Origin: Gracilibacillus salitolerans | Lineage (GTDB): Bacteria; Bacillota; Bacilli; Bacillales; Amphibacillaceae | NCBI RefSeq assembly: GCF_009650095.1 | Contig: NZ_CP045915.1 | Coordinates: 3,472,001 to 3,536,000 of the forward strand | Length of the DNA stretch: 64,000 nucleotides | Direction of reading: 5' to 3' | Part shown: positions 25,813 through 34,619 of the stretch, one piece after another | Layout of the letters: every line of letters begins with the position of its first letter | Position numbering within the stretch: the stretch's first letter is position 1 | The notes under the pieces: model-generated | What the model saw: the letters and a program-made list of their open reading frames with translations, nothing else | What the model was told of the DNA's origin: nothing | Databases searched by the model: none | Translations under genes and position numbers: made by a program

Positions 25813-27228
25813 ATGAATACCTATGAAAAGAATTATTGGACGGTTTACCTTGACTTTCTTGATGACTTTGCAGAATTAGAATACAAAGGGTACCCATTAG
25901 TTTATCTTCTCCACTATGGAAGTTTAATCAGAGAAAACAAGGAATTGATCGAGGCATTACATGATCCTGCATATACTATATCTCTTAAAAATACATTAAA
26001 CGACTTATCTGACATTCAGCAAACATTCAGTAAGAAGAAAGCAACGATACAAAGACCTTTTAAGAAAAATAAGAATGGCAAAATACTCTTACACGATGTA
26101 TATGACCTTTTACGATTTCCAAACGACACCTTCTATCATTATTTTGACAAAAGAAAGACACTGATACTGCAAGACACTATTCCTCAAAGGAAAGAAAAAC
26201 AATATCTTGTTGGATTGAAAGGCTATCCAATACAAAACTTTGACAACTATAAAAAAGATGTGACAGATCCGATCAACAAACTGAAAAAGAAAGCACAAGT
26301 AATCTTATCTAAGTTCCCTAATCATTTAGTCTATACTAATCAAACTTTCAGAAGTAGATTGTTTATGCAAATAGCTAAAATAGTTAATCGTATTGAAGAA
26401 GTAGCGAACTTATTTAGGAAAATGTCAATCTCCACTGTCATTGTCCCTTCCACCCATTACCCTGAAAGCCGTACATTAGTTTTTGTTGCGGCTGGTTATG
26501 GGATCCCGACTATTTGTATGCAGCATGGGATTATCTCCAGTGAATTCGGTTATATACCAAAAATTGCAGACATCGATGCCGTTTATGGGCAATTTGAAAT
26601 AAATTGGTATCAACAGAACGGAATAAATAAAAAAGATTTAGAAATCATCGGACATCCAAGGTTTGATATGATCAACCAGGTACCAAAGATACGTAAAGAA
26701 GAAATAAAACAAAATCTTGGAATTGACCCAACTAAGAAAACCCTTTTACTGATTATCCGAGGGCAGCTTCTCTTTGAAAAATGGAATGCTTTCCTCGACC
26801 ATTTAGGCACCAAAGATAACATAAATGTGATAATCAAGGACTTTAGATATAAAGAGAACCATCCTCTTCTAGACACCCATTCCTTTGTCTATGCTTCCAA
26901 AGGGTATCATCATTATGACCTTTTCAGCTTATCAGATGTGGTTGTTTCTTATGCTTCCACAGTTGCTTTGGAAGCTATGTTAGCCAAAAAACCTGTATTT
27001 ATTTTAGATGAAGCCTTCCCTGGTAATACCGGTTATTATCATAATATGGAAAAACTTCTACAGTCTGACCCTAAGCAACTATCAAAATTGGTCACTGATT
27101 TTTTCACAAATAAAAATTTACAATCATATATGGACAATACAATCACTGAATTTCTATCGCAAAGTTATAGCAACAAAATTTCTTCTGGTAAGAGGTTAAT
27201 GCGTTTAATTAACAGGCTTTCAGAGTAA
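25813..27228 (+). CDS. GT-B-fold glycosyl/glycerophosphotransferase-like protein
   Basis: This 471-residue soluble protein has the C-terminal half of a GT-B fold: PTICMQHGIISSEFGYIPK (about residue 235), LEIIGHPRFDMI, KTLLLIIRGQLLFEKW (about 310), then SDVVVSYASTVALEAMLAKKP (about 380). This matches the CDP-glycerol/UDP-GlcNAc-epimerase-like superfamily used in teichoic acid, capsule or surface glycan synthesis. The N-terminal half is more divergent and Lys-rich. AAGGAG precedes the ATG. An LCP-family cell wall ligase gene follows 173 bp downstream, supporting a role in wall or surface polymer assembly (inference). Donor and acceptor are unknown. Confidence 0.7.
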   Translation: MNTYEKNYWTVYLDFLDDFAELEYKGYPLVYLLHYGSLIRENKELIEALHDPAYTISLKNTLNDLSDIQQTFSKKKATIQRPFKKNKNGKILLHDVYDLLRFPNDTFYHYFDKRKTLILQDTIPQRKEKQYLVGLKGYPIQNFDNYKKDVTDPINKLKKKAQVILSKFPNHLVYTNQTFRSRLFMQIAKIVNRIEEVANLFRKMSISTVIVPSTHYPESRTLVFVAAGYGIPTICMQHGIISSEFGYIPKIADIDAVYGQFEINWYQQNGINKKDLEIIGHPRFDMINQVPKIRKEEIKQNLGIDPTKKTLLLIIRGQLLFEKWNAFLDHLGTKDNINVIIKDFRYKENHPLLDTHSFVYASKGYHHYDLFSLSDVVVSYASTVALEAMLAKKPVFILDEAFPGNTGYYHNMEKLLQSDPKQLSKLVTDFFTNKNLQSYMDNTITEFLSQSYSNKISSGKRLMRLINRLSE

Positions 27229-27401
27229 AATATGATGAATTTTCAACTAAGAGTTCTCAAAATAATCCGTTATTATTTGACTATATCGAGAAATAAATGT
27301 AACTTTTTAATTGGTAATTCGTCTAATTTAGAGATGAATATATTACTGCAATATATGAAAAAAATTCTAATAGATTAATAGACAAAGGTGAGGTATTTAT
27401 T

Positions 27402-28472
27402 TTGAGTGAACTTCGAACAGACAGAAAAAATAGAAAAAAATCAAACAAGTGGAAAAAGCGAATATTATGGATTGTTTTATTATTGTTTATCTCCGTCATT
27501 GGCTACGGTATATACTTATTTGTGAATGTTTATGGTGCAACGAAAGAATCCCATGAGGAGATAGTTCGTCCAGATGGTAAGTCAGAGCTTAGAGAAGATG
27601 AAGTTACGATTGGAGATGACCCTATATCCATTTTATTAATTGGTGTGGAGGATTACGAAACAGATGGTCAGAATGGTCGTGCAGACACTCAAATTGTAGT
27701 GACAATAAATCCGAATACAAATCAAATGACAATGACAACTGTACCTCGTGATACAAGGATGGAATTTTCAGCAGAAGAAGCCGGACAATATGCAGGCTTC
27801 CATAAAATGAATGCATCTTACACTTACGGGTCTATTTTTGACTATGGTGCCAATAAACTGACTGTTGAAAAGGTAGAACAATTGCTTGATATCCCCATTG
27901 ATGAATATGTCACCGTGAATTTTGATGGGTTTAGAGATATTGTGGACGCACTTGGTGGCGTCACAGTTGATATAAAAGAGCCATTCTGGGAAAAGAATTT
28001 CTATGTAGGCGGAGAGAAAATTTATTTTGAAGAAGGAGAAAGCATATTAAATGGCGAAGAAGCCTTAGCTTTTGTACGGATGAGAAAACGGGATGTAAAT
28101 GATATTTATTCTCGAGATGAAAGACAGCGTCAATTTATCCAGGCATCTATTGATGAAGCTATTTCAGCAGAATCACTCTTCAAAGTGGGAGAAATCACGG
28201 ATATTTTAGGTGAAAACGTGACTACAAGCTTGAGTGCATCAGAAATTTTTAATTTACAGAAAGCATATTCTTCCATGAATTCTTCTAATATCAAAACTTT
28301 TGAAATAGAAGGTGGAGATCAAAAAATAGATGGTACTTGGTATTTCATACCATCAGAAGAGGGAATAAACACTACCTCTCAACAATTGAAGCAAGAACTG
28401 GAATTGGAATTGGAAGAGGGAAATACTAGCGATTATTCTGCTGATGAGGATCAAATTTTCGAAACGGAATAG
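27402..28472 (+). CDS. LytR-CpsA-Psr (LCP) family cell wall polymer ligase
   Basis: A 356-residue membrane-anchored LCP protein: a basic N-terminus, one TM helix (about residues 24-46), then the extracellular LCP domain (about 70-300). Its hallmarks are ISILLIGVEDYE, GRADTQIVVTINP, TTVPRDTRM and VNFDGFRDIVDALGGVTVDI. The Arg and Asp residues in these motifs bind the polyprenyl pyrophosphate substrate. A Glu/Asp-rich C-terminal tail (about 335-356) is extra. LCP enzymes attach teichoic acids or capsule to peptidoglycan. The start is TTG, eight bases after GGTGAGG. It follows a glycan transferase gene on the same strand. Confidence 0.9.
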   Translation: MSELRTDRKNRKKSNKWKKRILWIVLLLFISVIGYGIYLFVNVYGATKESHEEIVRPDGKSELREDEVTIGDDPISILLIGVEDYETDGQNGRADTQIVVTINPNTNQMTMTTVPRDTRMEFSAEEAGQYAGFHKMNASYTYGSIFDYGANKLTVEKVEQLLDIPIDEYVTVNFDGFRDIVDALGGVTVDIKEPFWEKNFYVGGEKIYFEEGESILNGEEALAFVRMRKRDVNDIYSRDERQRQFIQASIDEAISAESLFKVGEITDILGENVTTSLSASEIFNLQKAYSSMNSSNIKTFEIEGGDQKIDGTWYFIPSEEGINTTSQQLKQELELELEEGNTSDYSADEDQIFETE

Positions 28473-28520
28473 CCTGTGGCTGAGCTTATTCTCATTTTTG
28501 AAACCAATTCGCACAATTCA

Positions 28521-28557
28521 AAAAAAGCCTAAATGTTTTTCAATTTAGGCTTTTTTC
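28521..28557. terminator. Terminator after LCP gene
   Basis: AAAAAAGCCTAAAT and ATTTAGGCTTTTTT pair between the LCP gene and the convergent small membrane protein gene. It should work both ways. Confidence 0.85.
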
Positions 28558-28567
28558 TTGTGATGAT

Positions 28568-28759
28568 CTAACTGAAATATTCTGTACTTAAACCAAGATA
28601 AATTAATGCTGATACAACAAGAAAACCGGAAAAGAATAAAACTTTATTACGAGTGGACCATCCTCGCATCCAGCCCCACCTTTTTTCACTGACATCAAAC
28701 CAGAAGTAGTCAGCTATAATGGCTACAATGATAACTAAGGTGGCTATAATAGCCTGCAT
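28568..28759 (-). CDS. Small two-helix membrane protein
   Basis: A 63-residue protein. TM helix 1 (about residues 3-20, MQAIIATLVIIVAIIADYFW) and TM helix 2 (about 39-57) are joined by a Trp/Arg-rich loop (EKRWGWMRGWSTRNK). The ATG has GGAGGGAGGAG upstream. It is predicted to lie in the cytoplasmic membrane. I do not recognise a named family, though such short proteins are common in Bacillaceae. It is monocistronic and convergent with the LCP gene. Confidence 0.65.
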   Translation of the reverse strand: MQAIIATLVIIVAIIADYFWFDVSEKRWGWMRGWSTRNKVLFFSGFLVVSALIYLGLSTEYFS

Positions 28760-28991
28760 AATCTCTCCTCCCTCCTTCTATTATCACAGATTCCAAATTC
28801 ATTCCCCGCTATGTCGTTTACTTATAACTATATTCTATTCTATTTTCCTTTTACCAATTATTGTAATAAATAAATATGATTCAATGAGACTTTTTGTGAA
28901 TTTTGTTATTTTAAATAAATTTAAAAGTGATGCTCTCTTACATACCACATAGAAAAATACTCCTCTTTTTAGGAGGTTTCACACAGCTTTC

Positions 28992-29447
28992 TTATTTCAA
29001 CTTTTGTGATAACCGAATCATATCCCTACACCAGATCCCGTTTTCAAAAATATCTTCTTCATAGTGTCTTACAAAAAAATCACGATCTATACTATTAATC
29101 CTGAATCCACATTTTTGATATAGAGCTAACTGCCCGATACTTGAATTCCCTGTTCCTACTTCGATAGTTTTATAACCATTTGCTGTTGATTTTTGAATCG
29201 CATCCATGATTAATTGTTTTCCAACACCTTTTCCTTGCTCGTGCTCAGAAACAGCTATATTTACTAATTCTATTGTATTTGGTTTTGTAGGTAGTAGAAT
29301 ATATACTCCAATTATTTTATTATTTTTCTCAGCTATATAACAGGCTCCACGTTTCAGATATTCCTCTATCAGCTTTCGAGAAGGATCAGCTAGGAACAAT
29401 AAATCTATTGGCGGTTTGTCGTTTTTATTTAATTTTCTAATTTGCAA
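28992..29447 (-). CDS. GNAT family N-acetyltransferase
   Basis: This 151-residue protein has the GNAT fold. The acetyl-CoA loop is VSEHEQGKGVGKQLIMDAI (about residues 67-85, Q/RxxGxG/A motif), preceded by the LVNIAVS strand and followed by TIEVGTGNSSIGQLALYQKCGF. It closely resembles YkkB/YvbK-like GNATs in pattern. It acetylates an unknown amine substrate. It lies upstream of the BCCT transporter gene on the same strand, 142 bp apart, with that operon's terminator between them, so it is likely transcribed separately. Confidence 0.85.
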   Translation of the reverse strand: MQIRKLNKNDKPPIDLLFLADPSRKLIEEYLKRGACYIAEKNNKIIGVYILLPTKPNTIELVNIAVSEHEQGKGVGKQLIMDAIQKSTANGYKTIEVGTGNSSIGQLALYQKCGFRINSIDRDFFVRHYEEDIFENGIWCRDMIRLSQKLK

Positions 29448-29491
29448 AGTAACTCCACCTTTTTTAAATTCATATTAACTTAATTTTAAAA

Positions 29492-29521
29492 AAGACACAC
29501 CCCCTTTGAAGGAATGTGTCC
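29492..29521 (-). terminator. Terminator after BCCT transporter gene
   Basis: GACACA and TGTGTC pair, followed on the minus strand by a T6 tract. It lies about 70 bp after the transporter stop codon. Confidence 0.65.
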
Positions 29522-29588
29522 TAAAATATAAGCTGAGAGAAATTGTTTTTTTAGTATAAAATACATAGCTACTCGGTCGTTAATTACT

Positions 29589-31100
29589 TTATGTCTTTCT
29601 TTTTTTTATACGACCTATTCCAAGTTTTTTTGCTTCTTCACGTAAAGCTTTCAATAGGCTAATTGCCATTAAAACAATAATTACAGAAAACGGTAAGGCT
29701 GCTATAATCATCATATTTTCTAAAGCTTGAAGACCACCTGAGTATAGAAGCACTATTGCTATTGCAGAAAGCAAAATCCCCCATGTGAATTTTATTTTAT
29801 TACCAGGAGAATGTGATCCGTTTGTTGTCATCATACTCAATACATATGTTCCTGAATCAGCAGATGTAATGAAAAATGACCCAATAAGCACCATAGCAGT
29901 TATGGATGTTACTAGAGGCCATGGATAATGCGAAAAAACGCCAAATAACGATTCTTCTGCAGATAGACTTGATATCTCAGCAATACCATTATGCTCAAGT
30001 GAAATCGCAGAACCTCCGAAGGTTGAGAACCATAAAAAAACAACGATTGAAGGTATTAGTAGTACAAAAAAAACAAATTCCCTAATACTTCTTCCTCTAG
30101 AAACTCGGGCAATAAAGATACCTACAAATGGTGCCCATGCAATCCACCAGGCCCAATAAAAAATTGTCCATCCATTAATCCATCCACGAATGTCTTCGTT
30201 TAAAGGTGCAATCCTAAAGCTCATCTGTGGTAACGTTTGAAAATATGAACCAATCGTATTGGTAAATAAATTTAGAATAAATAACGTTGGACCGAATAAA
30301 AACATAAGTAAAAATAAAGCTCCGGCTAAAATCATATTAGCATTGCTTAATATTTTTATTCCTTTACCTAATCCAGACCATGCCGATATTAAAAAGAGTA
30401 CTGTAACAATGGCAATAATAATAAATTGTATCCAAACAGTTGTAGATACGTCAAATAGATATGCCAAACCACCATTGATTTGAACTGCCCCAAACCCTAG
30501 CGATGTTGCAACACCAAGAACAGTTGCCAATACAGAAAAGATGTCAATAGCTTTTCCTGTAATGCCTTTCACCTTATCACCGAAAATCGGCTGTAAAGTT
30601 GCACTTATTAAACCCAATTTATTGTGTCTAAAATGAAAATAGGCAATTGCTAGAGCAACGATGGCATATATACTCCAAGCATGAATCCCCCAATGGAAAA
30701 AAGTAAATCTAAGTGCATCCTTTATAGCTTGATCGGTACCAATTTCACCAGTAGGAGAACTAATTGCATAATGGCTAATCGGTTCTGATGTGCCATAAAA
30801 AACAAGCCCTATTCCCATTCCGGCACTAAATAACATAGCAATCCAAGTCGGTCGAGAAAATTCCGGTTTTTCATCTTGATTTCCGAGCTTAATCCGACCA
30901 ACAGGAGAAATTAATAAATATAGACAAATAACAAGCACAATAGTGACCAGGATAAGATAATACCATCCAAATGCATCAGAAAAGAAAGCTTGAATATTCG
31001 ACGTGATCTCGTCTAATACATTTGGAATAATAATTCCAGCAATAACGAGCATAGAAAGTATACATATGGATATGTAAAACACTAAATAACGTTGTTTCAT
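29589..31100 (-). CDS. BCCT family betaine/carnitine/choline transporter
   Basis: A 503-residue secondary transporter with 12 TM helices. The BCCT hallmarks are GMGIGLVFYGTSEP near residue 95 (unwound TM3 glycine stretch), the aromatic substrate box YWAWWIAWAPFVGIFIARVSRG near 320 and ITSADSGTYVLS near 410. It imports glycine betaine or related solutes with Na+ or H+, typical of osmoprotection. ATG 31100 follows AGGAGG at seven bases; a GTG codon just before it is less likely. A second member of the family is at 38992; they differ in TM3 (YGTSEP versus WGAAEP), which suggests different substrates. Confidence 0.93.
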   Translation of the reverse strand: MKQRYLVFYISICILSMLVIAGIIIPNVLDEITSNIQAFFSDAFGWYYLILVTIVLVICLYLLISPVGRIKLGNQDEKPEFSRPTWIAMLFSAGMGIGLVFYGTSEPISHYAISSPTGEIGTDQAIKDALRFTFFHWGIHAWSIYAIVALAIAYFHFRHNKLGLISATLQPIFGDKVKGITGKAIDIFSVLATVLGVATSLGFGAVQINGGLAYLFDVSTTVWIQFIIIAIVTVLFLISAWSGLGKGIKILSNANMILAGALFLLMFLFGPTLFILNLFTNTIGSYFQTLPQMSFRIAPLNEDIRGWINGWTIFYWAWWIAWAPFVGIFIARVSRGRSIREFVFFVLLIPSIVVFLWFSTFGGSAISLEHNGIAEISSLSAEESLFGVFSHYPWPLVTSITAMVLIGSFFITSADSGTYVLSMMTTNGSHSPGNKIKFTWGILLSAIAIVLLYSGGLQALENMMIIAALPFSVIIVLMAISLLKALREEAKKLGIGRIKKRKT

Positions 31101-31248
31101 CACATTACCTCCTACATGTGTTAACGGTATAGATTAGTATTCTCTTTTTTTCTTATATAATGTAAAAAGTAGCGAATCTTTATGTTAGCTAGGATACATC
31201 TTATCTTTTCTCCATTTAATTATGATTTTATAGATGAATAGTAAAATT

Positions 31249-31407
31249 ATGGTGATTATAATGGATTTTTTTAGGATTGCAGTGAGAATCAGAAATGGCG
31301 GTCACAACATTCCGACTGAAGATATTATCAGAAGAAACACAACTTCTTTCAAACACCTTAACGAGTATGTACATATTATTGATAATAGTGAAGGTAGTGG
31401 GTACTAA
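31249..31407 (+). pseudogene. Remnant of a zeta-toxin-like/COG4185 ATPase gene
   Basis: About 52 codons in frame encode RIAVRIRNGGHNIPTEDIIR, then TSFKHLNEYVHIIDNSEGSG and a stop. This resembles the C-terminal third of predicted AAA/zeta-toxin-like kinases (GGHxxP, then RxxxSxxxL, then IxDNS). The nucleotide-binding N-terminal part with the Walker A motif is absent and there is no ribosome binding site, so this is a 3' fragment of a lost gene. No antitoxin remnant is seen nearby. Confidence 0.55.
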
Positions 31408-31593
31408 CTGTTGTAGAGCAATTTAAAAATACTAACACAAAACAGATCTTATATATTTGATTAAATTTAGCTAACTAACTCTTCAATTTTATTCACATTC
31501 AATACATCAAAAAGCGCTTTAGCACACTAAGGGTAACAAAATGCGAACATCAGTTGATTGGACATAAAAACACTCAAAACTAGGAAGACATAT

Positions 31594-31635
31594 AAAAAGG
31601 CTGAAACCCTTTAGTACCAAGGATTTCAGCCTTTT
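31594..31635 (-). terminator. Terminator after tRNA-Val
   Basis: AAAAGGCTGAAA pairs with TTTCAGCCTTTT; the minus strand ends in a T run. It starts 9 bp after the tRNA 3' end. Confidence 0.8.
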
Positions 31636-31643
31636 ACATAGGA

Positions 31644-31716
31644 TGATTCCGATTGGGCTCGAACCAACGACCTCCACCCTGTCAAGGTGGCGCTCTCCCA
31701 GCTGAGCTACGGAATC
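31644..31716 (-). tRNA. tRNA-Val (anticodon GAC)
   Basis: On the minus strand the acceptor arm GATTCCG pairs with CGGAATC. The D arm is GCTCAGCTGGGAGAGC, the anticodon arm CCACC-TTGACAG-GGTGG gives anticodon GAC, the variable loop is AGGTC, and the T arm GTTGG-TTCGAGC-CCAAT is present. CCA is not encoded. It is a single tRNA gene, not in a cluster, followed by its own terminator. It reads GUC and GUU codons. The remainder of the 31101-32028 gap contains the decayed ATPase fragment and otherwise nothing recognisable. Confidence 0.93.
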
Positions 31717-32028
31717 ATATTTTAGTTTCTATTTAAATATATGAGAACTCGTAGTAATTGTCAATTGAATTTTAAACAATATTGCGCCATTCATCAAAAT
31801 TATGTAATCCAATCATTAACGAATCCATTGTTTCAATACCTTTACAATTGTCATATTCTTAGGCGTAATTGCTATTACATCCTTTTATTACCAAACAATT
31901 AAACATTGGTAAACTTTTCTGCCACCTATTACATCAAGCTTCACATGGATTGGAAAAATTATCAGAGCGATTCTTTATATTACATTTGCTAGTCTAGTAG
32001 ATAGATTAATTTGCAGGAGGTAATGAAT

Positions 32029-32613
32029 TTGAAAATAAAAGCTTTATTAACTAGTTTAATTGTTATTACAGGTCTTACGGTTATGCCTGGTTTCGTTGAT
32101 GCGTATACAGTAAAAAAAGGAGATACGTTCTGGAAAATTGCACAAAAACATGGAGTATCTACGAATGAACTTATGCATATTAATAACTACTCTTCTTCCA
32201 TTTTATACCCTGGTGATAAACTCACGGTACCAGCGTCTATTTCAGAATCGGACAAAGCATTAATAGCTAGACTAGTTCATGCAGAAGCAAAAGGAGAGCC
32301 ATACGCTGGAAAAGTGGCAGTGGCAACTGTTATCTTAAATCGTGTCGACCATTCTAACTTTCCAAACACTATAAAAGGTGTTGTGCATGAAACATATGAG
32401 AATGGAGCGATCTATGCATTCAGTCCTGTTGAAAATGGGGAAATCAATAAACCAGCTGATAGTGAAGCAAAACGTGCAGTAGAAGAAGCAATCGCTTTTC
32501 GTGGACAAGGGCAAGGTTCGATTTATTTCTATAATCCAGAAACGGCTGCAAGCGCTTGGATTTTTGACCAACAAACAACAGTGAAAATTGGGAATCACGT
32601 ATTTGCAAAATAA
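32029..32613 (+). CDS. LysM-containing cell wall hydrolase, SleB/CwlJ (Hydrolase_2) type
   Basis: A 194-residue secreted protein: a signal peptide (about residues 1-24, ending VDA), one LysM domain (YTVKKGDTFWKIAQKHGVST, about 25-68) and a cell-wall hydrolase domain (about 78-194) with LIARLVHAEAKGEPYAGKVA, including the catalytic Glu of SleB-type lytic transglycosylases, and VILNRVDHSNFP. This is the architecture of YkvT/SleB-like enzymes active in spore cortex or cell wall turnover. The start is TTG 32029, eight bases after AGGAGG; the in-frame ATG at 32023 is only two bases from that site. A terminator follows directly. Confidence 0.88.
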   Translation: MKIKALLTSLIVITGLTVMPGFVDAYTVKKGDTFWKIAQKHGVSTNELMHINNYSSSILYPGDKLTVPASISESDKALIARLVHAEAKGEPYAGKVAVATVILNRVDHSNFPNTIKGVVHETYENGAIYAFSPVENGEINKPADSEAKRAVEEAIAFRGQGQGSIYFYNPETAASAWIFDQQTTVKIGNHVFAK

Positions 32614-32645
32614 GAGAACTGGAGCTACCAGTTCTCTTTTTTCTT
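32613..32645 (+). terminator. Terminator after cell wall hydrolase gene
   Basis: AGAGAACTGG and CCAGTTCTCT pair and are followed by T6. Confidence 0.88.
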
Positions 32646-32649
32646 TATT

Positions 32650-33291
32650 TTACTCATATACCTCTGTCGGCACATGAATTTCTTGATTTCCTGCAACATA
32701 TGGTGCAATCTCATATTGCTGGAACACCAAAGTAATACCATCATCTGTAAAATAGAATGCCGTATCCTTCGTTAACTTAATATCTTCTTTTTTCAAATCT
32801 GGATAAAATATATCTGGACGCTCAGTGGCATACTCCCATACATAATCACGAACCGCTTCAATTTGCTCCTCCTCTGTAAGGATATTGGTTAAGTATACAC
32901 GCTTTCCCTTATCCATATCATAATTAAAGGACTCGACAGTAGTGTTACCATGTGCCCCTCCACTGAAAATATAATTACTTGTCAAGATACTCAATTTGGA
33001 AGCTTGGTTATATTTCACTTCATAATCAGTTTGATATTCCGCATGAAAATCATATTTCTTACTTTGTTCTTCATTTTCCTTCAGTTCTTTAAAAGACTCT
33101 TTAATATACTTCTGGAATGTCTTATTGATTTTATCTTCCATCCCGGGTTTTTCAGTTTCTGAAACTTGAGGATATTTTAATGCCTCCATATCCTTATATA
33201 TTTCATCTGTTACCAGAACAGTTTGACTATTCGCTAATACCGGGGAAGTTATCATCGCAAAGAATAATAAGAATAAACAGAGCTTCTTCAT
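32650..33291 (-). CDS. Secreted DUF4163/DUF3298-domain protein (RsiV/PdaC-like)
   Basis: A 213-residue exported protein: a signal peptide (about residues 1-20, ending VLA), then a DUF4163-like N-terminal part (about 25-110) and a DUF3298 domain (about 110-210) with YIFSGGAHGNTTVESFNYD and ending YEIAPYVAGNQEIHVP. The same pair of domains is found in the lysozyme-binding anti-sigma factor RsiV and in PdaC, but here there is no TM anchor or deacetylase domain. It is probably a cell-surface binding or inhibitory module. It is convergent with a peptidoglycan hydrolase gene; whether the two are functionally linked is unknown. Confidence 0.82.
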   Translation of the reverse strand: MKKLCLFLLFFAMITSPVLANSQTVLVTDEIYKDMEALKYPQVSETEKPGMEDKINKTFQKYIKESFKELKENEEQSKKYDFHAEYQTDYEVKYNQASKLSILTSNYIFSGGAHGNTTVESFNYDMDKGKRVYLTNILTEEEQIEAVRDYVWEYATERPDIFYPDLKKEDIKLTKDTAFYFTDDGITLVFQQYEIAPYVAGNQEIHVPTEVYE

Positions 33292-33397
33292 TTAAGCACA
33301 CATCCTTTTTTGCTTAGCTTACCTAGAATAATCGTAAACATACATGTGTTTTTGGTGAAAAAAAATGGGAATAACTAAACCATAGGTGGTGAAGAAA

Positions 33398-34567
33398 ATG
33401 TCGATTGAACAAATAGTGATCTTACTTTTTATTGGCTATCTTATTTTTACAATTGATACAAAGAAAGAGAACTTTCCTGTTCCTACTGTTTTAATATTAC
33501 TTGGCATAGGGCTTGCTTTTATTCCTTTTTTTGAGACGATAAAACTAACGGAGAATACTATTTATCATATTTTTTTGCCTGCTTTATTATTTGTATCTGC
33601 CTATCAGTTTCCTATAAAGGATTTCCGTCAAAATGCAAGCTTAATTATTTCTCTTGCAACTATCGGGATTATTTTGAATGTACTTATATTAGGTTATTTG
33701 ATTGCTGTTATCTCCCCTGTTGGTTTAGGTAGTGCTTTTGTTATTGCTGCTATACTTACACCTACTGATCCTGTTTCGGTTGTTTCCATTATCAAAAAAG
33801 CAACCGGAAATGAACAGATCGCCAGTATGGTCGAAGGGGAATCCATGTTAAATGATGGGACTAGTATTGTGCTTTTTACTACTTTATTTGCTATTACCAC
33901 ACGTGAAAAAGGATTCTCATTTTCTGCTTTTCTTGGTGACTTTCTATTCGTTTCATTAGGAGGAATTGCGATCGGTCTTGTCTGTGGTTATTTAGTTAGC
34001 AAAATTGTCCACTATTCTCATTATCGTAATTATCAAATTATGCTCAGTATTATTTTGGCATATGGTTCTTTCTTGATTGCTGAGGCTGTAAATGTTTCAG
34101 GTGTCTTAGCAACTGTTGCAAGCGGGATGATGATTTCGTTTGAATATGGACGAGCGATAAAAGAAGCTCATTTTCGTGAATCATTAGATGGGTTTTGGAT
34201 GATTGTGGAAAACAGTTTACTTGCAATATTATTTTTAGTTATCGGTATTGAAATTACCGAATATTTAGCTATTGATTATTGGTTATATGCTGTCACCATT
34301 TTTCTGTTTATGATTTTCGTTAGGTTTATCATTACCTATGCTGTAACGAAGGTGATTCATTCTCTTTCCTGGCGTTATAACTTGTTAATATCATGGGCCG
34401 GACTAAAAGGATCGATGTCTGTCTTTTTGATTCTGACATTATACGCAAAAAATGCAAATGTCATTGACAGTGATTGGATGGTTGGTGTCAGTTTTACTGT
34501 TATCCTATTGTCACTAACGATTCAAAGTCTTAGTATGGCACCCATATCACGATGGTTGTTAAAATAA
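33398..34567 (+). CDS. CPA1-family Na+/H+ (or K+/H+) antiporter
   Basis: A 389-residue membrane protein with about 12 TM helices. It has the CPA1/NhaP-type motifs AAILTPTDPVSVVSI (about residue 118) and EGESMLNDGTSIVLF (about 145), whose Asp residues form the ion site. The long cytoplasmic C-terminal tail found in many CPA1 members is absent. It exports Na+ or K+ in exchange for protons, useful in saline or alkaline conditions. ATG 33398 lies eight bases after AGGTGG; upstream GTG codons overlap that site. It is monocistronic, followed after 52 bp by an esterase gene with its own strong ribosome binding site. Confidence 0.9.
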   Translation: MSIEQIVILLFIGYLIFTIDTKKENFPVPTVLILLGIGLAFIPFFETIKLTENTIYHIFLPALLFVSAYQFPIKDFRQNASLIISLATIGIILNVLILGYLIAVISPVGLGSAFVIAAILTPTDPVSVVSIIKKATGNEQIASMVEGESMLNDGTSIVLFTTLFAITTREKGFSFSAFLGDFLFVSLGGIAIGLVCGYLVSKIVHYSHYRNYQIMLSIILAYGSFLIAEAVNVSGVLATVASGMMISFEYGRAIKEAHFRESLDGFWMIVENSLLAILFLVIGIEITEYLAIDYWLYAVTIFLFMIFVRFIITYAVTKVIHSLSWRYNLLISWAGLKGSMSVFLILTLYAKNANVIDSDWMVGVSFTVILLSLTIQSLSMAPISRWLLK

Positions 34568-34619
34568 TGCATCTAAATGGAAATCCTGTTAAAATACTTA
34601 ATGATAAGGAGGAGTTTAT

